A stretch of 64,000 nt of DNA, from NCBI RefSeq assembly GCF_009795805.1, contig NZ_WTEY01000009.1, positions 33,156 through 97,155 on the forward strand. Reading direction: 5' to 3'. The notes beneath the pieces are model-generated. The model saw nothing but the letters and a program-made list of their open reading frames with translations. It searched no databases and had not been told where the DNA came from. Below, in pieces: positions 46,124-57,535 of the stretch. Source of the DNA: Gilliamella sp. Pra-s52 (GTDB lineage Bacteria > Pseudomonadota > Gammaproteobacteria > Enterobacterales > Orbaceae). How positions within the stretch are numbered: position 1 is the first letter of the stretch; each line of letters begins with the position of its first letter. The position numbers and the translations under genes were made by a program.

Positions 46124-46351
46124 TTATTTTTTAGTTTTTAATTGATAACGTGAAGGCCAAATTTGCTCAACAGGGACTTGTAAATAATCAGAAATAATTC
46201 GCTCATACTTTGGACAATGTCGATATAAAGCATTTCTTAAAGTATCAGCCTGTAATCCACTAGATCTCGATAATGCTCTTAAATTTCCGCCTCTAATTTT
46301 AATTTCGCCCACCACTCTAGATGGTGTCCAGTCTTGATCTTGTTCTCTCAT
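46124..46351 (-). CDS. Ner/Nlp (SfsB)-family DNA-binding protein
   Basis: 75 residues. The helix-turn-helix GGNLRALSRSSGLQADTLRNALYRHCPKYERIIS and the end PVEQIWPSRY match the Ner/SfsB family. In phage Mu, Ner represses the early promoter and is divergent from the repressor c; in E. coli SfsB is a chromosomal member. Here the gene is divergent from an S24-type repressor with 162 bases between, the same arrangement as the Mu switch. No other phage genes are seen. Regulation probably through the palindromes at 46363-46408. Confidence 0.85.
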   Translation of the reverse strand: MREQDQDWTPSRVVGEIKIRGGNLRALSRSSGLQADTLRNALYRHCPKYERIISDYLQVPVEQIWPSRYQLKTKK

Positions 46352-46362
46352 TATGAGATCCT

Positions 46363-46408
46363 CTATAGGTTATAGTTTTGCTATTGTAAAGATTATCGGT
46401 CTTACAAT
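46363..46408. promoter_or_regulatory. Candidate operators between the Ner-like and S24 repressor genes
   Basis: Two dyads: CTATA-GGT-TATAG (46363-46375) and ATTGTAA...TTACAAT (46383-46408 with a 12-base centre). Both lie close to the Ner-like start. Their symmetry and place suggest binding sites for one or both regulators. No footprint evidence. Confidence 0.5.
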
Positions 46409-46513
46409 GTTAAAAATAAATATTCATAAGATAAGAAAATATGGGCAGAGAATAGCACATAAAAAAACGAATTAAAATAAAAAAAACGAAAAGCACACGA
46501 AATGGAATAAAAA

Positions 46514-47203
46514 ATGACAGAAAACAAAGTAAAAAAACAAAATGAAAAAGAAAAAATACAGATTTTAACTGATACAGGTGTAATTGGTTTTAGGAATAGA
46601 CTAAATCTAGTATTAGAAGGTATATCAGGTAATGCCTTTGCCAAAAAAGTTGGTATGTCAGAGGCGGTTATACGAGATTATTTATCAGGGAAAACCTATC
46701 CAGCATTAAATAGACTTGCAATTATTGCTCAAAAATGCAACATTCCTATAGAGTGGCTAGCAACAGGAAAAGGAGAATGTAGGTTATTGTCAGAATCTGA
46801 ATGCCAAGGTTCAGTCCACATTCCATTTCACCATTTAAACGAAACAAGTAAATTTTACCCACAAATAGAATCAATTCCGTTTGATCTATCCTTAATAAAA
46901 CATCAAGGCTGTAACCACAAAGACTTAACCGCAGTATGGGCTAAAGGTGATAGCATGGAACCAACAATATCAAATCATGATATTCTTATCATCAACAAGA
47001 CTCATAACAAACCGATTGATGGCTATTTGTATGCTGTTGAGTATGAGGACCAAATTAGTATAAAACGAATACAAAATCAAGGTGCTAACTTAGCATTACT
47101 TTGTGATAATCCTAAATACCCAGCAATTATTGGTGATAAGTATGAACAACAAGACTTTAAAATTATAGGACTTGTTGTTTATCTTTTAAAAGACTTTAAC
47201 TAA
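46514..47203 (+). CDS. S24/LexA-like phage-type repressor
   Basis: 229 residues. An N-terminal HTH (NAFAKKVGMSEAVIRDYLSGKTYPALNRLAIIAQ, about 37-70) is followed by a C-terminal S24 domain with Ser in WAKGDSMEPT (about 150) and Lys in ISIKRI (about 185). The pair is the signal-peptidase-like dyad used for self-cleavage. No clear Ala-Gly cleavage site is obvious between the domains, so autocleavage is uncertain. Divergent from the Ner-like gene. AAATGGAATAAAA precedes the ATG. Ends at a hairpin. Confidence 0.87.
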   Translation: MTENKVKKQNEKEKIQILTDTGVIGFRNRLNLVLEGISGNAFAKKVGMSEAVIRDYLSGKTYPALNRLAIIAQKCNIPIEWLATGKGECRLLSESECQGSVHIPFHHLNETSKFYPQIESIPFDLSLIKHQGCNHKDLTAVWAKGDSMEPTISNHDILIINKTHNKPIDGYLYAVEYEDQISIKRIQNQGANLALLCDNPKYPAIIGDKYEQQDFKIIGLVVYLLKDFN

Positions 47204-47220
47204 TTTCCATTTAATCTTTA

Positions 47221-47266
47221 AATAATAACAGTTTTATAAGTTTTGTTTAATAAGGCTGTTATTATT
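47221..47266 (+). terminator. Terminator after the S24 repressor
   Basis: Eleven-base arms AATAATAACAG / CTGTTATTATT are separated by 24 bases and end in TTTT. Confidence 0.6.
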
Positions 47267-47485
47267 TTATGATTTCGTTTTTTTATGCGAATATTTAATA
47301 AATAAAAATAAAAAAATCGTAAAAGCACCTTTGAATATAAATTTAAAGCAAAAGTTGGTATTAAATTAATATAAATCACAATTGAATATAGTGTTCTTTA
47401 TCTGCATAACTTTATGCTTTTTGCCTTAGTTATGCTAAAATTGAAACTAAATTTTTTATTAATTTTACCTATTAATATAGCTATT

Positions 47486-48604
47486 ATGACAAATATAAAC
47501 TCTCGAAAAAAAGTCGTTGTCGGTATGTCAGGTGGCGTCGACTCTTCTGTTTCAGCTTATTTATTACAACAACAAGGATATGATGTTGTTGGGTTGTTTA
47601 TGAAAAACTGGGAAGAAGACGACACTGAAGAATACTGTTCAGCTGCCATTGACTTAGCTGATGCACAAGCCGTTTGCGATAAATTAAACATCAAATTACA
47701 TACAGTTAATTTTGCTGCCGAATATTGGGACAATGTATTTGAACATTTTTTATCAGAATACAAAGCAGGCCGAACACCAAACCCAGATATTTTATGTAAT
47801 AAAGAAATAAAATTTAAAGCTTTTTTAGAATATGCAGCTGAAGATCTTGGTGCTGACTTTATTGCTACAGGACATTATGTTCGCAAACGCGAAACAAATG
47901 GAAAAGTTGAATTATTACGTGGTATAGACACCAACAAGGATCAAAGCTACTTTCTTTATACCTTGAGTGAAACACAAGTAAGCCAAAGCCTGTTTCCCGT
48001 CGGTGAACTTGAAAAACCACAAGTGCGTCAAATTGCAGAAAAACTTGGTTTAGCGACGGCTAAGAAAAAAGACTCTACAGGTATCTGCTTTATTGGTGAA
48101 CGAAAATTCACTGACTTTTTGGCTCGTTATTTACCAGCACAAGCAGGCGATATTCGCACTGTTGACGGTGAAATTATTGGCAGACATCAAGGGCTTATGT
48201 ATCATACGTTAGGACAACGTAAAGGATTGGGTATTGGTGGTTTAAAACAAGCCGATGATACGCCATGGTATGTGGTTGACAAAGATCTAACAAATAACGA
48301 GTTAATTGTGGCACAAGGTCACGATCACCCTGCTCTATTTTCACACGGATTAATTGCTCAACAACTACATTGGGTTGACCGTAAAGTGGTCACCGAACCA
48401 TTCAATTGTACGGTTAAAACACGCTATCGCCAACAAGATATAGCGTGCCAAGTGGTACCATTAGCTGATGATAAAATAAAAGTCATATTTGATAATCCCG
48501 TTGCTGCTGTTACACCAGGTCAATCAGCTGTCTTTTATCAAAACGAAGTATGCTTAGGTGGCGGTATTATTGAAGAACAAATAAAAAGCAGTAAGGAGTA
48601 CTAA
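47486..48604 (+). CDS. mnmA: tRNA-specific 2-thiouridylase MnmA
   Basis: 372 residues. It adds sulfur at U34 of Lys, Glu and Gln tRNAs using TusE-relayed sulfur. PP-loop GMSGGVDSS (13-21), catalytic C104 ([12 protein letters not shown]) and C201 (STGICFIGE) are present. The start at 47486 matches the family. A 24-codon hydrophobic extension in the same frame has no ribosome-binding site. hflD starts 2 bases after its stop, the conserved mnmA-hflD-purB order. Confidence 0.96.
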   Translation: MTNINSRKKVVVGMSGGVDSSVSAYLLQQQGYDVVGLFMKNWEEDDTEEYCSAAIDLADAQAVCDKLNIKLHTVNFAAEYWDNVFEHFLSEYKAGRTPNPDILCNKEIKFKAFLEYAAEDLGADFIATGHYVRKRETNGKVELLRGIDTNKDQSYFLYTLSETQVSQSLFPVGELEKPQVRQIAEKLGLATAKKKDSTGICFIGERKFTDFLARYLPAQAGDIRTVDGEIIGRHQGLMYHTLGQRKGLGIGGLKQADDTPWYVVDKDLTNNELIVAQGHDHPALFSHGLIAQQLHWVDRKVVTEPFNCTVKTRYRQQDIACQVVPLADDKIKVIFDNPVAAVTPGQSAVFYQNEVCLGGGIIEEQIKSSKEY

Positions 48605-48605
48605 A

Positions 48606-49253
48606 GTGAATAATAAATACCATCATATTGCCATTGCCCTTGCCGGTGCAACACAAAGTGCAATATTGGTACCACAACTAGCTAACACAGGTATTTGTAG
48701 TGCAACACTTTATGAACAAGCAATAAAAAGTATATTTAAAACCTCGCCAAAAACAACGGACGATGTTTATGATGGTATTAAAAATATCAAAACAGGATTA
48801 CAAACACTAATACAATTATTGTCGTCAGGACAAAAAGAGCACGTCCAAACTATTCGTTACCTGTTTGGCTCTCTTAGTATTACAAACAAATTATTAAAAA
48901 ATAAAGACGCATTAGATAAGATAGACCAACGATTAAAACGCATTTCAGGACTTTATTCTGATATAAATGATCAAACCGTTGGTATTAATGTTGATGATAT
49001 ATCCTATTCATTAGCTGGAATCTATTCTGATATCATTAGCCCGATATCAACTAAAATCAAAGTTATTGGCAAAATTGAATTTCTACAAAACTCATTAGTA
49101 CAAGCAAAAGTAAGAACAGCACTTTTGGGTTGTGTTCGATCAGCCATTTTATGGTACCAAGTTGGCGGCAGTCGTTTTCAGTTTCTTTTTAGCCGTAAAC
49201 GCATTTGTGATGCAGCCCAACAACTATTAGACCAAATTAATCGCATAAACTAA
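48606..49253 (+). CDS. hflD: High-frequency lysogenization protein HflD
   Basis: 215 residues, GTG start after AAGGAGTACTAAA. YHHIAIALAGATQSAILVPQLANTG and SYSLAGIYSDIISP are typical. HflD is membrane-associated; in E. coli it binds the phage lambda CII protein. It lies between mnmA and purB as in enterics, probably co-transcribed. Confidence 0.93.
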   Translation: MNNKYHHIAIALAGATQSAILVPQLANTGICSATLYEQAIKSIFKTSPKTTDDVYDGIKNIKTGLQTLIQLLSSGQKEHVQTIRYLFGSLSITNKLLKNKDALDKIDQRLKRISGLYSDINDQTVGINVDDISYSLAGIYSDIISPISTKIKVIGKIEFLQNSLVQAKVRTALLGCVRSAILWYQVGGSRFQFLFSRKRICDAAQQLLDQINRIN

Positions 49254-49267
49254 TTTGTACTTTATAA

Positions 49268-50671
<1,404 letters not shown>

Positions 50672-50687
50672 TAACTTAAATTTAATT

Positions 50688-50717
50688 AGCCAAATACAGT
50701 TTACACTGTATTTGGCT
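50688..50717 (+). terminator. Intrinsic terminator of purB
   Basis: Perfect 13-base arms AGCCAAATACAGT / ACTGTATTTGGCT have a 4-base loop, then ATATTGATTTTT. Confidence 0.8.
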
Positions 50718-50811
50718 ATATTGATTTTTAAGTGATTAAATTAACCAGTACCGATATACAAATTGTGCAATAACACAAACCATTTAAGCAAAAATAAAAC
50801 GGAAAATTCCA

Positions 50812-51732
50812 TTGAACATTCGCATTGCAACACGAAAAAGCCCTTTAGCGCTATGGCAAGCTAATTTTGTTAAGCAACAATTGCTAGCCGCTCACCCCCA
50901 TTTAACAGTGGAATTAATTCCTATGGTTACTAAAGGCGACATAATGCTAGACAGCCCCCTATCAAAAATTGGTGGCAAAGGGCTATTTGTTAAACAACTT
51001 GAACAAGCCATATTGAATAACGACGCGGATATTGCTGTTCATTCTATAAAAGATATTCCCACCGAGTTCCCAGAAGGATTAACTCTAGCCACCATTTGCA
51101 AACGAGGCGATGTTCGTGATGCGTTTATTTCAAATAAATATTCAAGCATAAGCGAACTCCCAGATGGTGCCATTATCGGAACATCAAGTTTACGACGTCA
51201 ATGCCAATTAAGAGCTAAATATCCACATTTACAAATTAAAGATCTTCGAGGCAATATAGGTACTCGCCTAGCTAAACTCGATAATCAAGAATATGATGCT
51301 ATTATTTTAGCGTCTGTCGGTTTAAAACGCCTAGAATTAGAAAATAGAATAAAACAATATATTGATACGGACTTAATTTTACCCGCTGTTGGTCAAGGAG
51401 CAATTGGAATTGAAACTCGAACAGATGATAAAAAAATATTAGATATTCTTTCCGTGCTTGATGATAAAAATAGCCGCGTTTGTATTCAAGCAGAAAGAGC
51501 AATGAACAAAGCGCTACAAGGTGGCTGCCAAGTGCCTATTGCTTGCTATAGCCAACTAAGCAATGATATTTTAACTTTAGAAGGATTTGTTGGACGTATT
51601 GATGGTATGCAAATAATTAAAGCTAAATTACAAGGCTCTGCAAACCATGCAGAACAACTTGGCCACAATCTCGCAATACAACTATTAAATCAAGGCGCCG
51701 ACAAAATATTACAGGAATTAAATGGCGAATGA
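50812..51732 (+). CDS. hemC: Porphobilinogen deaminase (hydroxymethylbilane synthase)
   Basis: 306 residues. It polymerises four porphobilinogens on a dipyrromethane cofactor. The start [27 protein letters not shown], and the cofactor Cys in [10 protein letters not shown] (about 239) are conserved. The start codon is TTG, 8-9 bases after ACGGAAAA. First gene of hemC-D-X-Y, with 4-base coupling into hemD. Confidence 0.96.
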   Translation: MNIRIATRKSPLALWQANFVKQQLLAAHPHLTVELIPMVTKGDIMLDSPLSKIGGKGLFVKQLEQAILNNDADIAVHSIKDIPTEFPEGLTLATICKRGDVRDAFISNKYSSISELPDGAIIGTSSLRRQCQLRAKYPHLQIKDLRGNIGTRLAKLDNQEYDAIILASVGLKRLELENRIKQYIDTDLILPAVGQGAIGIETRTDDKKILDILSVLDDKNSRVCIQAERAMNKALQGGCQVPIACYSQLSNDILTLEGFVGRIDGMQIIKAKLQGSANHAEQLGHNLAIQLLNQGADKILQELNGE

Positions 51733-52469
51733 TTTATGTAACAAGACCCTCGCCAGAAGGCGAGGAGCTAGCTAAACAACTAAACTTTGCCAATTTATCA
51801 GCAGCTCACCTTCCTTTATTTGATATTTTACCCGGAGCTGAACTGGTTGATTTAGAGCAACAACTTAATTGTCTTTTACCATCAGACATTGTAATTGCAC
51901 TATCGCCACAAGTTATTCACTCCATCAAAACCTATTTACCCGACTTATCTTTTCCAGCAAATACGCACTATTTTGCAATAGGCAAAAAAACAGCAGAATT
52001 ATTAAGCCAACTAACTACAACCAAAGTTAATCACCCTAAACAAGAAGATAGCGAAGGTTTATTAGACTTACTAAAGAGCGTAGCACTAGCACATCGTACC
52101 ATACTAATTTTACGGGGTAATTCAGGAAGAAATTTATTAGCAGACACATTAATAACCCAACAAGCTCAGGTTAAAATACTAGAATGTTATTACCGTAAAC
52201 CAATAACCTATTGTGACAATATTTTAGCTAACAACATAAACAGCCAAATCATTATTATTACCAGTGTTGAGCACTTAATGCGACTTGAGCTTTATTGTCA
52301 AAAACAACACAAACAGCAAGCTCAACTCATTGTTACTAGTGAACGAATTTTAAAAAAAGCACAACAATTAAATTGGCAAAATATTTTACAAATAGCGGGG
52401 GCGAATAATCAAATTTTATTTAAAACAATGTTAACTCTATGTCATAATGCCAACATCAATTTCGAATAA
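51729..52469 (+). CDS. hemD: Uroporphyrinogen-III synthase
   Basis: 246 residues. It cyclises and inverts ring D of hydroxymethylbilane. The family diverges strongly; [46 protein letters not shown] and the TSVEHLMRL stretch support it, along with its place after hemC. The ATG overlaps the hemC stop (ATGA). Confidence 0.92.
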   Translation: MIYVTRPSPEGEELAKQLNFANLSAAHLPLFDILPGAELVDLEQQLNCLLPSDIVIALSPQVIHSIKTYLPDLSFPANTHYFAIGKKTAELLSQLTTTKVNHPKQEDSEGLLDLLKSVALAHRTILILRGNSGRNLLADTLITQQAQVKILECYYRKPITYCDNILANNINSQIIIITSVEHLMRLELYCQKQHKQQAQLIVTSERILKKAQQLNWQNILQIAGANNQILFKTMLTLCHNANINFE

Positions 52470-52486
52470 TCTAAATGAGGTCATTT

Positions 52487-53992
52487 ATGCCGTTAAAATA
52501 TTATGGTGCCAATGCGACACTTTCAACAATAAGCACAACTTCATTTAGTCAACCAACAATAACAGCGATTGAAAATGAAGCGAATGAAACTATGAAAAAA
52601 GACAAAAAAGATCAAACAACCACTCAACCCAATCCTGCAGTAGAATCGAAAGCCCAAACCAAAAACATTAATAGTAATAATGACAATATAGGCAAAACAA
52701 AAGTTTCAAAATTATCGATAATAGCTATAGCATTAACCGTTTGCTTAGGTGGATTTGGTTTTTATTATGGCCAACAGCAATTTGCAAAACAACAAAAGAC
52801 CATCTCAACATTACAAACCGAACTGGCCAATTTAAAACAAACAACCAAGCAGAGCATAACAAATGATTTACACAGCAGCATTGAAGATGCTGTTAATAAA
52901 CAGAATCAACAGTTCAGCAAATTAGAACAACAAGTAGAACGTCAACTTAGTGATCAACAAAAAGTACAACAACAATTAAGCAACCAAGTGAATGACACAT
53001 TAAAGCTCAATGAACAAAGCCTACAAAACATCAACGAGCGTTTAGCGGCTATGTCAACCACAGATCATAAAGTTTGGTTAATTTCGCAAGCAAATTATTT
53101 AGTCCATTTAGCGGGGCGTAAAATTTGGAATGACCAAGATTACACATCAGCACGACTATTACTTAAAAATGCCGACGAAAGCCTAGCTCAAGCTGATGAT
53201 CCTAGCCTATTACCAGCACGACAAGCAATTAGTAAAGATATTAACTCACTAGCTCAAGTCAGTTTTGTTGATACTGATGGCATTATTATTAATTTAATTG
53301 GATTGTCAGATGCCCTTACCGAATTACCTCTAGTTGGCCATTATCAAGAAATCGACCTTGGAATGACACAATATAGCGAAGACTCAGCCAATAAAAATGA
53401 GAACAAAGCAGTCCAAGTCGAGAACATAAACACAGAAAACACTAACACAGAAAATTCTCACGCAGATAACAATCAACAAGTACATACAAATAATACAACT
53501 GAAGATAAAAAGAACGAAATAACATCATCAGCCGGCGATTGGTCTAGCAATTTATTAAGTAGTGCTAAGACTTTTATGGATAAATTTATCACCATTGAAA
53601 AGCAGGACAATAAAGATAACAACTTCAAAGCATGCTTAGAACAAGCAGGTCAAGATGAAAAACAAATTGTCCATTGCCAAATATTAAAAGCACCATTAAG
53701 CATAGAACAATCACTTTACCTACGTGAAAACATCCGTTTCCGCCTATTGATTGCCGCACAAGCAGTGCCAAGACACCAAGACTTAATTTACCAACGCGCA
53801 CTTAACGACACTGCAACTTGGGTTAATGCTTATTTTGATGGTAACGCACCAAGTGTCAAAGCATTTATCAATGAGCTTGATAATTTACAAAATCAATCAA
53901 TCAGCAATCAAAGTGTACCGGAAAACCTAACTAGCATCAGCGAACTTGAAAAATTAATGCAAACTCGTGTTCGTTCAATGTTGGCAAAATAG
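52487..53992 (+). CDS. hemX: HemX-family membrane protein (long form)
   Basis: 501 residues from the ATG at 52487, against 393 in E. coli. A polar, Lys/Gln-rich N terminus is followed by one membrane helix (LSIIAIALTVCLGGFGFYYG, about 72-91) and a long coiled coil (about 95-190). The conserved HemX core comes next (WLISQANYLVHLAGRKIW, LPARQAISKDINSLAQV, YLRENIRFRLLIAAQAVPRHQDL). Two extra low-complexity stretches, at the N terminus and around residues 305-345 (Asn/Glu/Thr-rich), explain the length. Not a methylase despite older names. AATGAGG precedes the chosen start; another candidate is the Met 36 residues in. Confidence 0.88.
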   Translation: MPLKYYGANATLSTISTTSFSQPTITAIENEANETMKKDKKDQTTTQPNPAVESKAQTKNINSNNDNIGKTKVSKLSIIAIALTVCLGGFGFYYGQQQFAKQQKTISTLQTELANLKQTTKQSITNDLHSSIEDAVNKQNQQFSKLEQQVERQLSDQQKVQQQLSNQVNDTLKLNEQSLQNINERLAAMSTTDHKVWLISQANYLVHLAGRKIWNDQDYTSARLLLKNADESLAQADDPSLLPARQAISKDINSLAQVSFVDTDGIIINLIGLSDALTELPLVGHYQEIDLGMTQYSEDSANKNENKAVQVENINTENTNTENSHADNNQQVHTNNTTEDKKNEITSSAGDWSSNLLSSAKTFMDKFITIEKQDNKDNNFKACLEQAGQDEKQIVHCQILKAPLSIEQSLYLRENIRFRLLIAAQAVPRHQDLIYQRALNDTATWVNAYFDGNAPSVKAFINELDNLQNQSISNQSVPENLTSISELEKLMQTRVRSMLAK

Positions 53993-54002
53993 GAGAATAA
54001 TC

Positions 54003-54902
54003 ATGATAAGAATACTAATTATTTTCTTAGTGCTAGTAGGTGGATTTTTCCTTGGCCCATTATTGCAAGGACACCAAGGCTCAGCAGTATTTGAATTTGC
54101 CAACTATCGTGTCAGCATGTCATTTAATTCATTTATGATACTTGAATTAATTGGCTTACTTTGTCTTTATTTAATTTATTGTATCTTCAATAAAATATTT
54201 AACTCTAAAACAACGCTTGGCAACTGGTTACGCTTAAAATCACCTAAAAAATCAATAAAACGTCTTGAACAAGCACAATTTTTATTGTTAGAAGGTGATT
54301 ATCAACAAGCGGCAAAGTTATTTACAAAAAGTGCCAAAGGGGCAAAAAATACCACTTTATCGTATTTACTTGCCGCACAAGCACAAATTGACAACGATGA
54401 ATTAATTCAAGCCAACCAATCGCTAGAACAAGCGGCTAGAACCTGTCAACCTAAAGAGATATTTGCCTTTCAATTAGTACAAATTCGATTGCAACTAAAA
54501 AACCACGAGTACACAGCCGCACGCATCGTGTTAGAACAACTACTAAACGAAAAACCACGTAATGTGGAAGTGCTACGATTAGCCGATCAACTTTATTACG
54601 AAACTGGTGATTATCAAGCGGTTATCGATCTATTACCAGCAATGTATAAAGCTAAAGCTTATAATGAATCGCAACTAGATCAATTTAAACAGGTAGCCTA
54701 TATTGCCCGAATCAAACAATTATCAACTGACTGTGATACGCAAACACTAACCAAATGGTGGCATGCGCAACCACGAGCGATATTGAATAATATGACATAT
54801 CAAAAAGCGATGGCAACCTATCTTAATCAAATCGGCCAAAATAGCGAAGCTGAAAAACTATTAAAATCGATTAACAAACTTGAACAAAAAGAAAGAACTT
54901 AA
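54003..54902 (+). CDS. hemY: HemY-family protein, C-terminally short
   Basis: 299 residues against about 398 in E. coli HemY. Two N-terminal membrane helices (about 3-20 and 43-63) with GPLLQGHQGSAVFEFANY, then TPR-like helices (LEGDYQQAAKLFTKSAKG, LLAAQAQIDNDELIQANQ). The frame ends about 100 residues before the usual end and a strong terminator begins 11 bases later, so the end is a stable feature and not an assembly break. AGGAGAATAATC precedes the ATG. The start 12 codons upstream would overlap hemX. Confidence 0.88.
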   Translation: MIRILIIFLVLVGGFFLGPLLQGHQGSAVFEFANYRVSMSFNSFMILELIGLLCLYLIYCIFNKIFNSKTTLGNWLRLKSPKKSIKRLEQAQFLLLEGDYQQAAKLFTKSAKGAKNTTLSYLLAAQAQIDNDELIQANQSLEQAARTCQPKEIFAFQLVQIRLQLKNHEYTAARIVLEQLLNEKPRNVEVLRLADQLYYETGDYQAVIDLLPAMYKAKAYNESQLDQFKQVAYIARIKQLSTDCDTQTLTKWWHAQPRAILNNMTYQKAMATYLNQIGQNSEAEKLLKSINKLEQKERT

Positions 54903-54913
54903 TAAAACATAAA

Positions 54914-54939
54914 AAAAACAGGGCAACTGCCCTGTTTTT
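54914..54939. terminator. Bidirectional intrinsic terminator
   Basis: AAAAACAGGGC-AACT-GCCCTGTTTTT, perfect. It serves hemC-D-X-Y (+) and azlCD (-). Confidence 0.9.
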
Positions 54940-54991
54940 GTTTTAACAAACAATAAAAAATTAACCAAAGCAATTTATTAATAAGTTCAAA

Positions 54992-55315
54992 TTACATAAT
55001 AAAATAACGAATCAACGCCATAAAACACATACCTGCAACCACAATACACATTAAGTTTTTAGTGATCACAGCAACAATGACTGTTGGAATGGTCGCCAAA
55101 CAATATTCCACATGAAAATCAGGAAACTGCCCCTCTTTTGCCACAAATAAATTTTGCACAAATAAAGCAGTCAAAATACACAAAGGTACATACGACAAAA
55201 AACGAATTACCACATTCGGTAACTGAAACTTTCGAACCAGCATGAAAGGAACCACTCTTGGTAACCAAGTGACTAAACCACACCCTAAAATAATCAATAA
55301 ACTATAAATTGTCAC
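54992..55315 (-). CDS. azlD: AzlD-family branched-chain amino acid exporter subunit
   Basis: 107 residues, four hydrophobic helices. ILGCGLVTWLPRVVPFMLVRKFQLPNVVIRFLSYVPLCILTALFV is the AzlD/YgaH pattern. It acts with AzlC as a two-part exporter of branched-chain amino acids, as YgaZ/YgaH do for valine. The start overlaps the azlC stop by 4 bases. Confidence 0.9.
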   Translation of the reverse strand: MTIYSLLIILGCGLVTWLPRVVPFMLVRKFQLPNVVIRFLSYVPLCILTALFVQNLFVAKEGQFPDFHVEYCLATIPTVIVAVITKNLMCIVVAGMCFMALIRYFIM

Positions 55316-56007
55316 GCATCACGCTCCATAGCCATACCCATAAAACATCCACCAAAAGTGCTAATTAAAATCGCCATTTCGGGTGACACAAAACGCATTA
55401 ATAAAATTAGCATAATTGCAACGGTTAACATTACTAATAGTCGATTTTTAAGACTTTTGCTTTTATCACCAATCAGTTGCAAATAAAGTAAACCAATAAA
55501 CATGGCAACCAAGGCATAATCTAAACCAAACAAGTTTGGATCAGGTAACCATTCACCGATTACTGCCCCTAAAAAACAAGATAAAATCCAAGCCAAATAA
55601 GCTGTTACATTAAGCCCATGCATCCAAACAGCATTGACGGGAACTTTATTGGCTATGGCACTCATTACAACGGCAAAACTCTCGTCAGTTAATAAACTAC
55701 CGATAGCCATATTATTAAAAAATGAGAATCTACGAAAAGCGGGGGCGGTTGCCATGCTCATTAAAAAATGACGGGAATTAACTAAAAAAACAGTAAAAAT
55801 AATAGCTGAAACAGGTGTAGCCACCATCATTAGACCGGCAATAATAAACTGTGCTGCACCAGCATAAACAATCACAGCCAATAATGTAATTTCAAGTACA
55901 GATAAATTTGCTGACTTTCCTACAACACCCGCAGCAATACCAATACCAATATAGCCTAATAAAGTTGGAATACAAGCATAAACACCATCTTTAAAAGTCA
56001 AAGACAT
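55312..56007 (-). CDS. azlC: AzlC-family branched-chain amino acid exporter subunit
   Basis: 231 residues, several membrane helices. FKDGVYACIPTLLGYIGIGIAAGVVG, VYAGAAQFIIAGLM, FLVNSRHFLMSMA and LLTDESFAVVM are AzlC/YgaZ motifs. AAGGA lies 6 bases before the ATG at 56007. The ATG two codons upstream touches that site. Possible control by an Lrp/MprA-type regulator cannot be read here. Confidence 0.9.
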   Translation of the reverse strand: MSLTFKDGVYACIPTLLGYIGIGIAAGVVGKSANLSVLEITLLAVIVYAGAAQFIIAGLMMVATPVSAIIFTVFLVNSRHFLMSMATAPAFRRFSFFNNMAIGSLLTDESFAVVMSAIANKVPVNAVWMHGLNVTAYLAWILSCFLGAVIGEWLPDPNLFGLDYALVAMFIGLLYLQLIGDKSKSLKNRLLVMLTVAIMLILLMRFVSPEMAILISTFGGCFMGMAMERDA

Positions 56008-56225
56008 AATCATTCCTTAACAATAACAATACATGATTTTATAAATTAATATTGTGGATATTGCAAACCAATCATACTGTCCTATAACCTAAAATATTAA
56101 ACAGTAAATTATTTTATTGGCTCACAATAAACCACATTTTTTTACCAAATTTTGTTATAATATCGCTTAATTTATATCAATGACAATAAAATAACGCAAT
56201 AGCAACCAACGTGGCAAACATATCT

Positions 56226-56855
56226 ATGTATACAGGAACTTTATTTATTATCTCTGCACCGAGTGGAGCAGGAAAATCAAGCCTTATTCAAGCTTATTTA
56301 AACCAAAATCCAAAACAAGCAAAAGTATCAATTTCACATACAACTCGCCAGCCACGACCAGGCGAATTACATGGCGAACATTATTATTTTGTGGATCATA
56401 AACTTTTTGAATCCTTAATTGATAAAAATTCTTTTGTAGAATATGCCAACGTATTTGACCACTATTACGGCACATCTAAAGCAGAAATAGAACAAAGCTT
56501 ATCACAAGGAATTAATGTGTTTTTAGATATTGATTGGCAAGGAGCAAGACAAGTACGCCAAAAAATGCCTCAAGCAAAAAGCATCTTTATATTACCACCA
56601 TCACTAAAAGAGTTAGAAAACCGCCTAATAAAACGTGGACAAGACAACAGTAGTGTTATAGCCAAAAGAATGCAAAAAGCCCAAGCCGAAATTTCGCATT
56701 ATAACGAATATGATTATGTTATTATCAATGACGATTTCGACACCTCATTAAGTGCCTTAAGTGCAATTATTACCACTGCTAGCTTAGAGCAAGCAAAACA
56801 GGCAACCATTAATCCGCAATTATTAAAAGATTTATTGGGTAGTGATTTAAATTAA
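56226..56855 (+). CDS. gmk: Guanylate kinase
   Basis: 209 residues. It phosphorylates GMP to GDP. P-loop [11 protein letters not shown] near residues 10-20, [23 protein letters not shown] binds GMP, and [11 protein letters not shown] is conserved. The start at 56226 aligns with the family ([11 protein letters not shown] soon after). A GTG at 56211 gives five more residues; neither has a clear ribosome-binding site. rpoZ and spoT, usual followers, are not here. Confidence 0.95.
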   Translation: MYTGTLFIISAPSGAGKSSLIQAYLNQNPKQAKVSISHTTRQPRPGELHGEHYYFVDHKLFESLIDKNSFVEYANVFDHYYGTSKAEIEQSLSQGINVFLDIDWQGARQVRQKMPQAKSIFILPPSLKELENRLIKRGQDNSSVIAKRMQKAQAEISHYNEYDYVIINDDFDTSLSALSAIITTASLEQAKQATINPQLLKDLLGSDLN

Positions 56856-56862
56856 AACACCA

Positions 56863-56896
56863 ATAATATCGCCGAAATTTCAATCGGCGATATTAT
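56863..56896. terminator. Hairpin between gmk and gloA
   Basis: Thirteen-base arms starting ATAATATCGCCGA with an 8-base loop. It lies between the convergent ends. T-runs are modest on both sides. Confidence 0.65.
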
Positions 56897-56906
56897 AAAA
56901 AAGCCT

Positions 56907-57314
56907 TTAATTACCTAAAGCTTGATCAGCCTGATCATTTTGAATCAACTCTAACTTATAACCATCAGGATCTTCAACAAAAGCAATAATCGTTGAACCA
57001 CCTTTTACAGGTCCTGCTTCGCGTGTTACCTTGCCTCCTGCTTGCTTAACAGCATCGCACATTTTAGCCACATCATTAACACCAATAGCAATATGACCAA
57101 ACGCCGTTCCATGATCATAGTTATCGGTATCCCAATTATAAGTTAACTCAATCACTGAACTCGTTGTCTCATCGCCATAACCAACAAAGGCTAATGAATA
57201 TTTGTATTGTGTATTTTCACTGGTTCTTAGCACTCGCATACCCATTACACGGGTATAAAAATCAATCGAACGCTGCAAATCACCAACTCGAATCATAGTA
57301 TGTAAAATACGCAT
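56907..57314 (-). CDS. gloA: Lactoylglutathione lyase (glyoxalase I)
   Basis: 135 residues. It isomerises the methylglyoxal-glutathione adduct to S-lactoylglutathione, nickel-type enzyme. All four metal ligands are in place at the E. coli positions: H5, E56, H74 and E122. A glutathione source is encoded nearby (gshB). AAAGGAAC precedes the ATG. Confidence 0.96.
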   Translation of the reverse strand: MRILHTMIRVGDLQRSIDFYTRVMGMRVLRTSENTQYKYSLAFVGYGDETTSSVIELTYNWDTDNYDHGTAFGHIAIGVNDVAKMCDAVKQAGGKVTREAGPVKGGSTIIAFVEDPDGYKLELIQNDQADQALGN

Positions 57315-57470
57315 CGGCTTACTGTTCCTTTAATATAATAAATAAAATAATAGAATAAAAATTTTGTTGAGTTTATACGTTAGTGCTTAGACAGGCAAAT
57401 TTTTGTTATTGATTGGATATTTTATGATACATAATCAAAAGCTAACAACAATCGTATACCTAAAAAACCA

Positions 57471-57497
57471 TTTTGCTCACCATCAAAGTGAGCAAAA
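57471..57497 (-). terminator. Terminator of slyB
   Basis: Perfect 10-base arms TTTTGCTCAC / GTGAGCAAAA with a 7-base loop. On the minus strand GGTTTTTTAG follows. Confidence 0.75.
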
Positions 57498-57535
57498 TTA
57501 AGTATTATCTTTTGATTTATTATTTTGATTAGCGG

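Noticed and set aside
46124..47203. A full prophage around the Ner/S24 pair
   Set aside because: Flanking genes are tpiA and mnmA. No transposase, structural or lysis genes are present in the gap.
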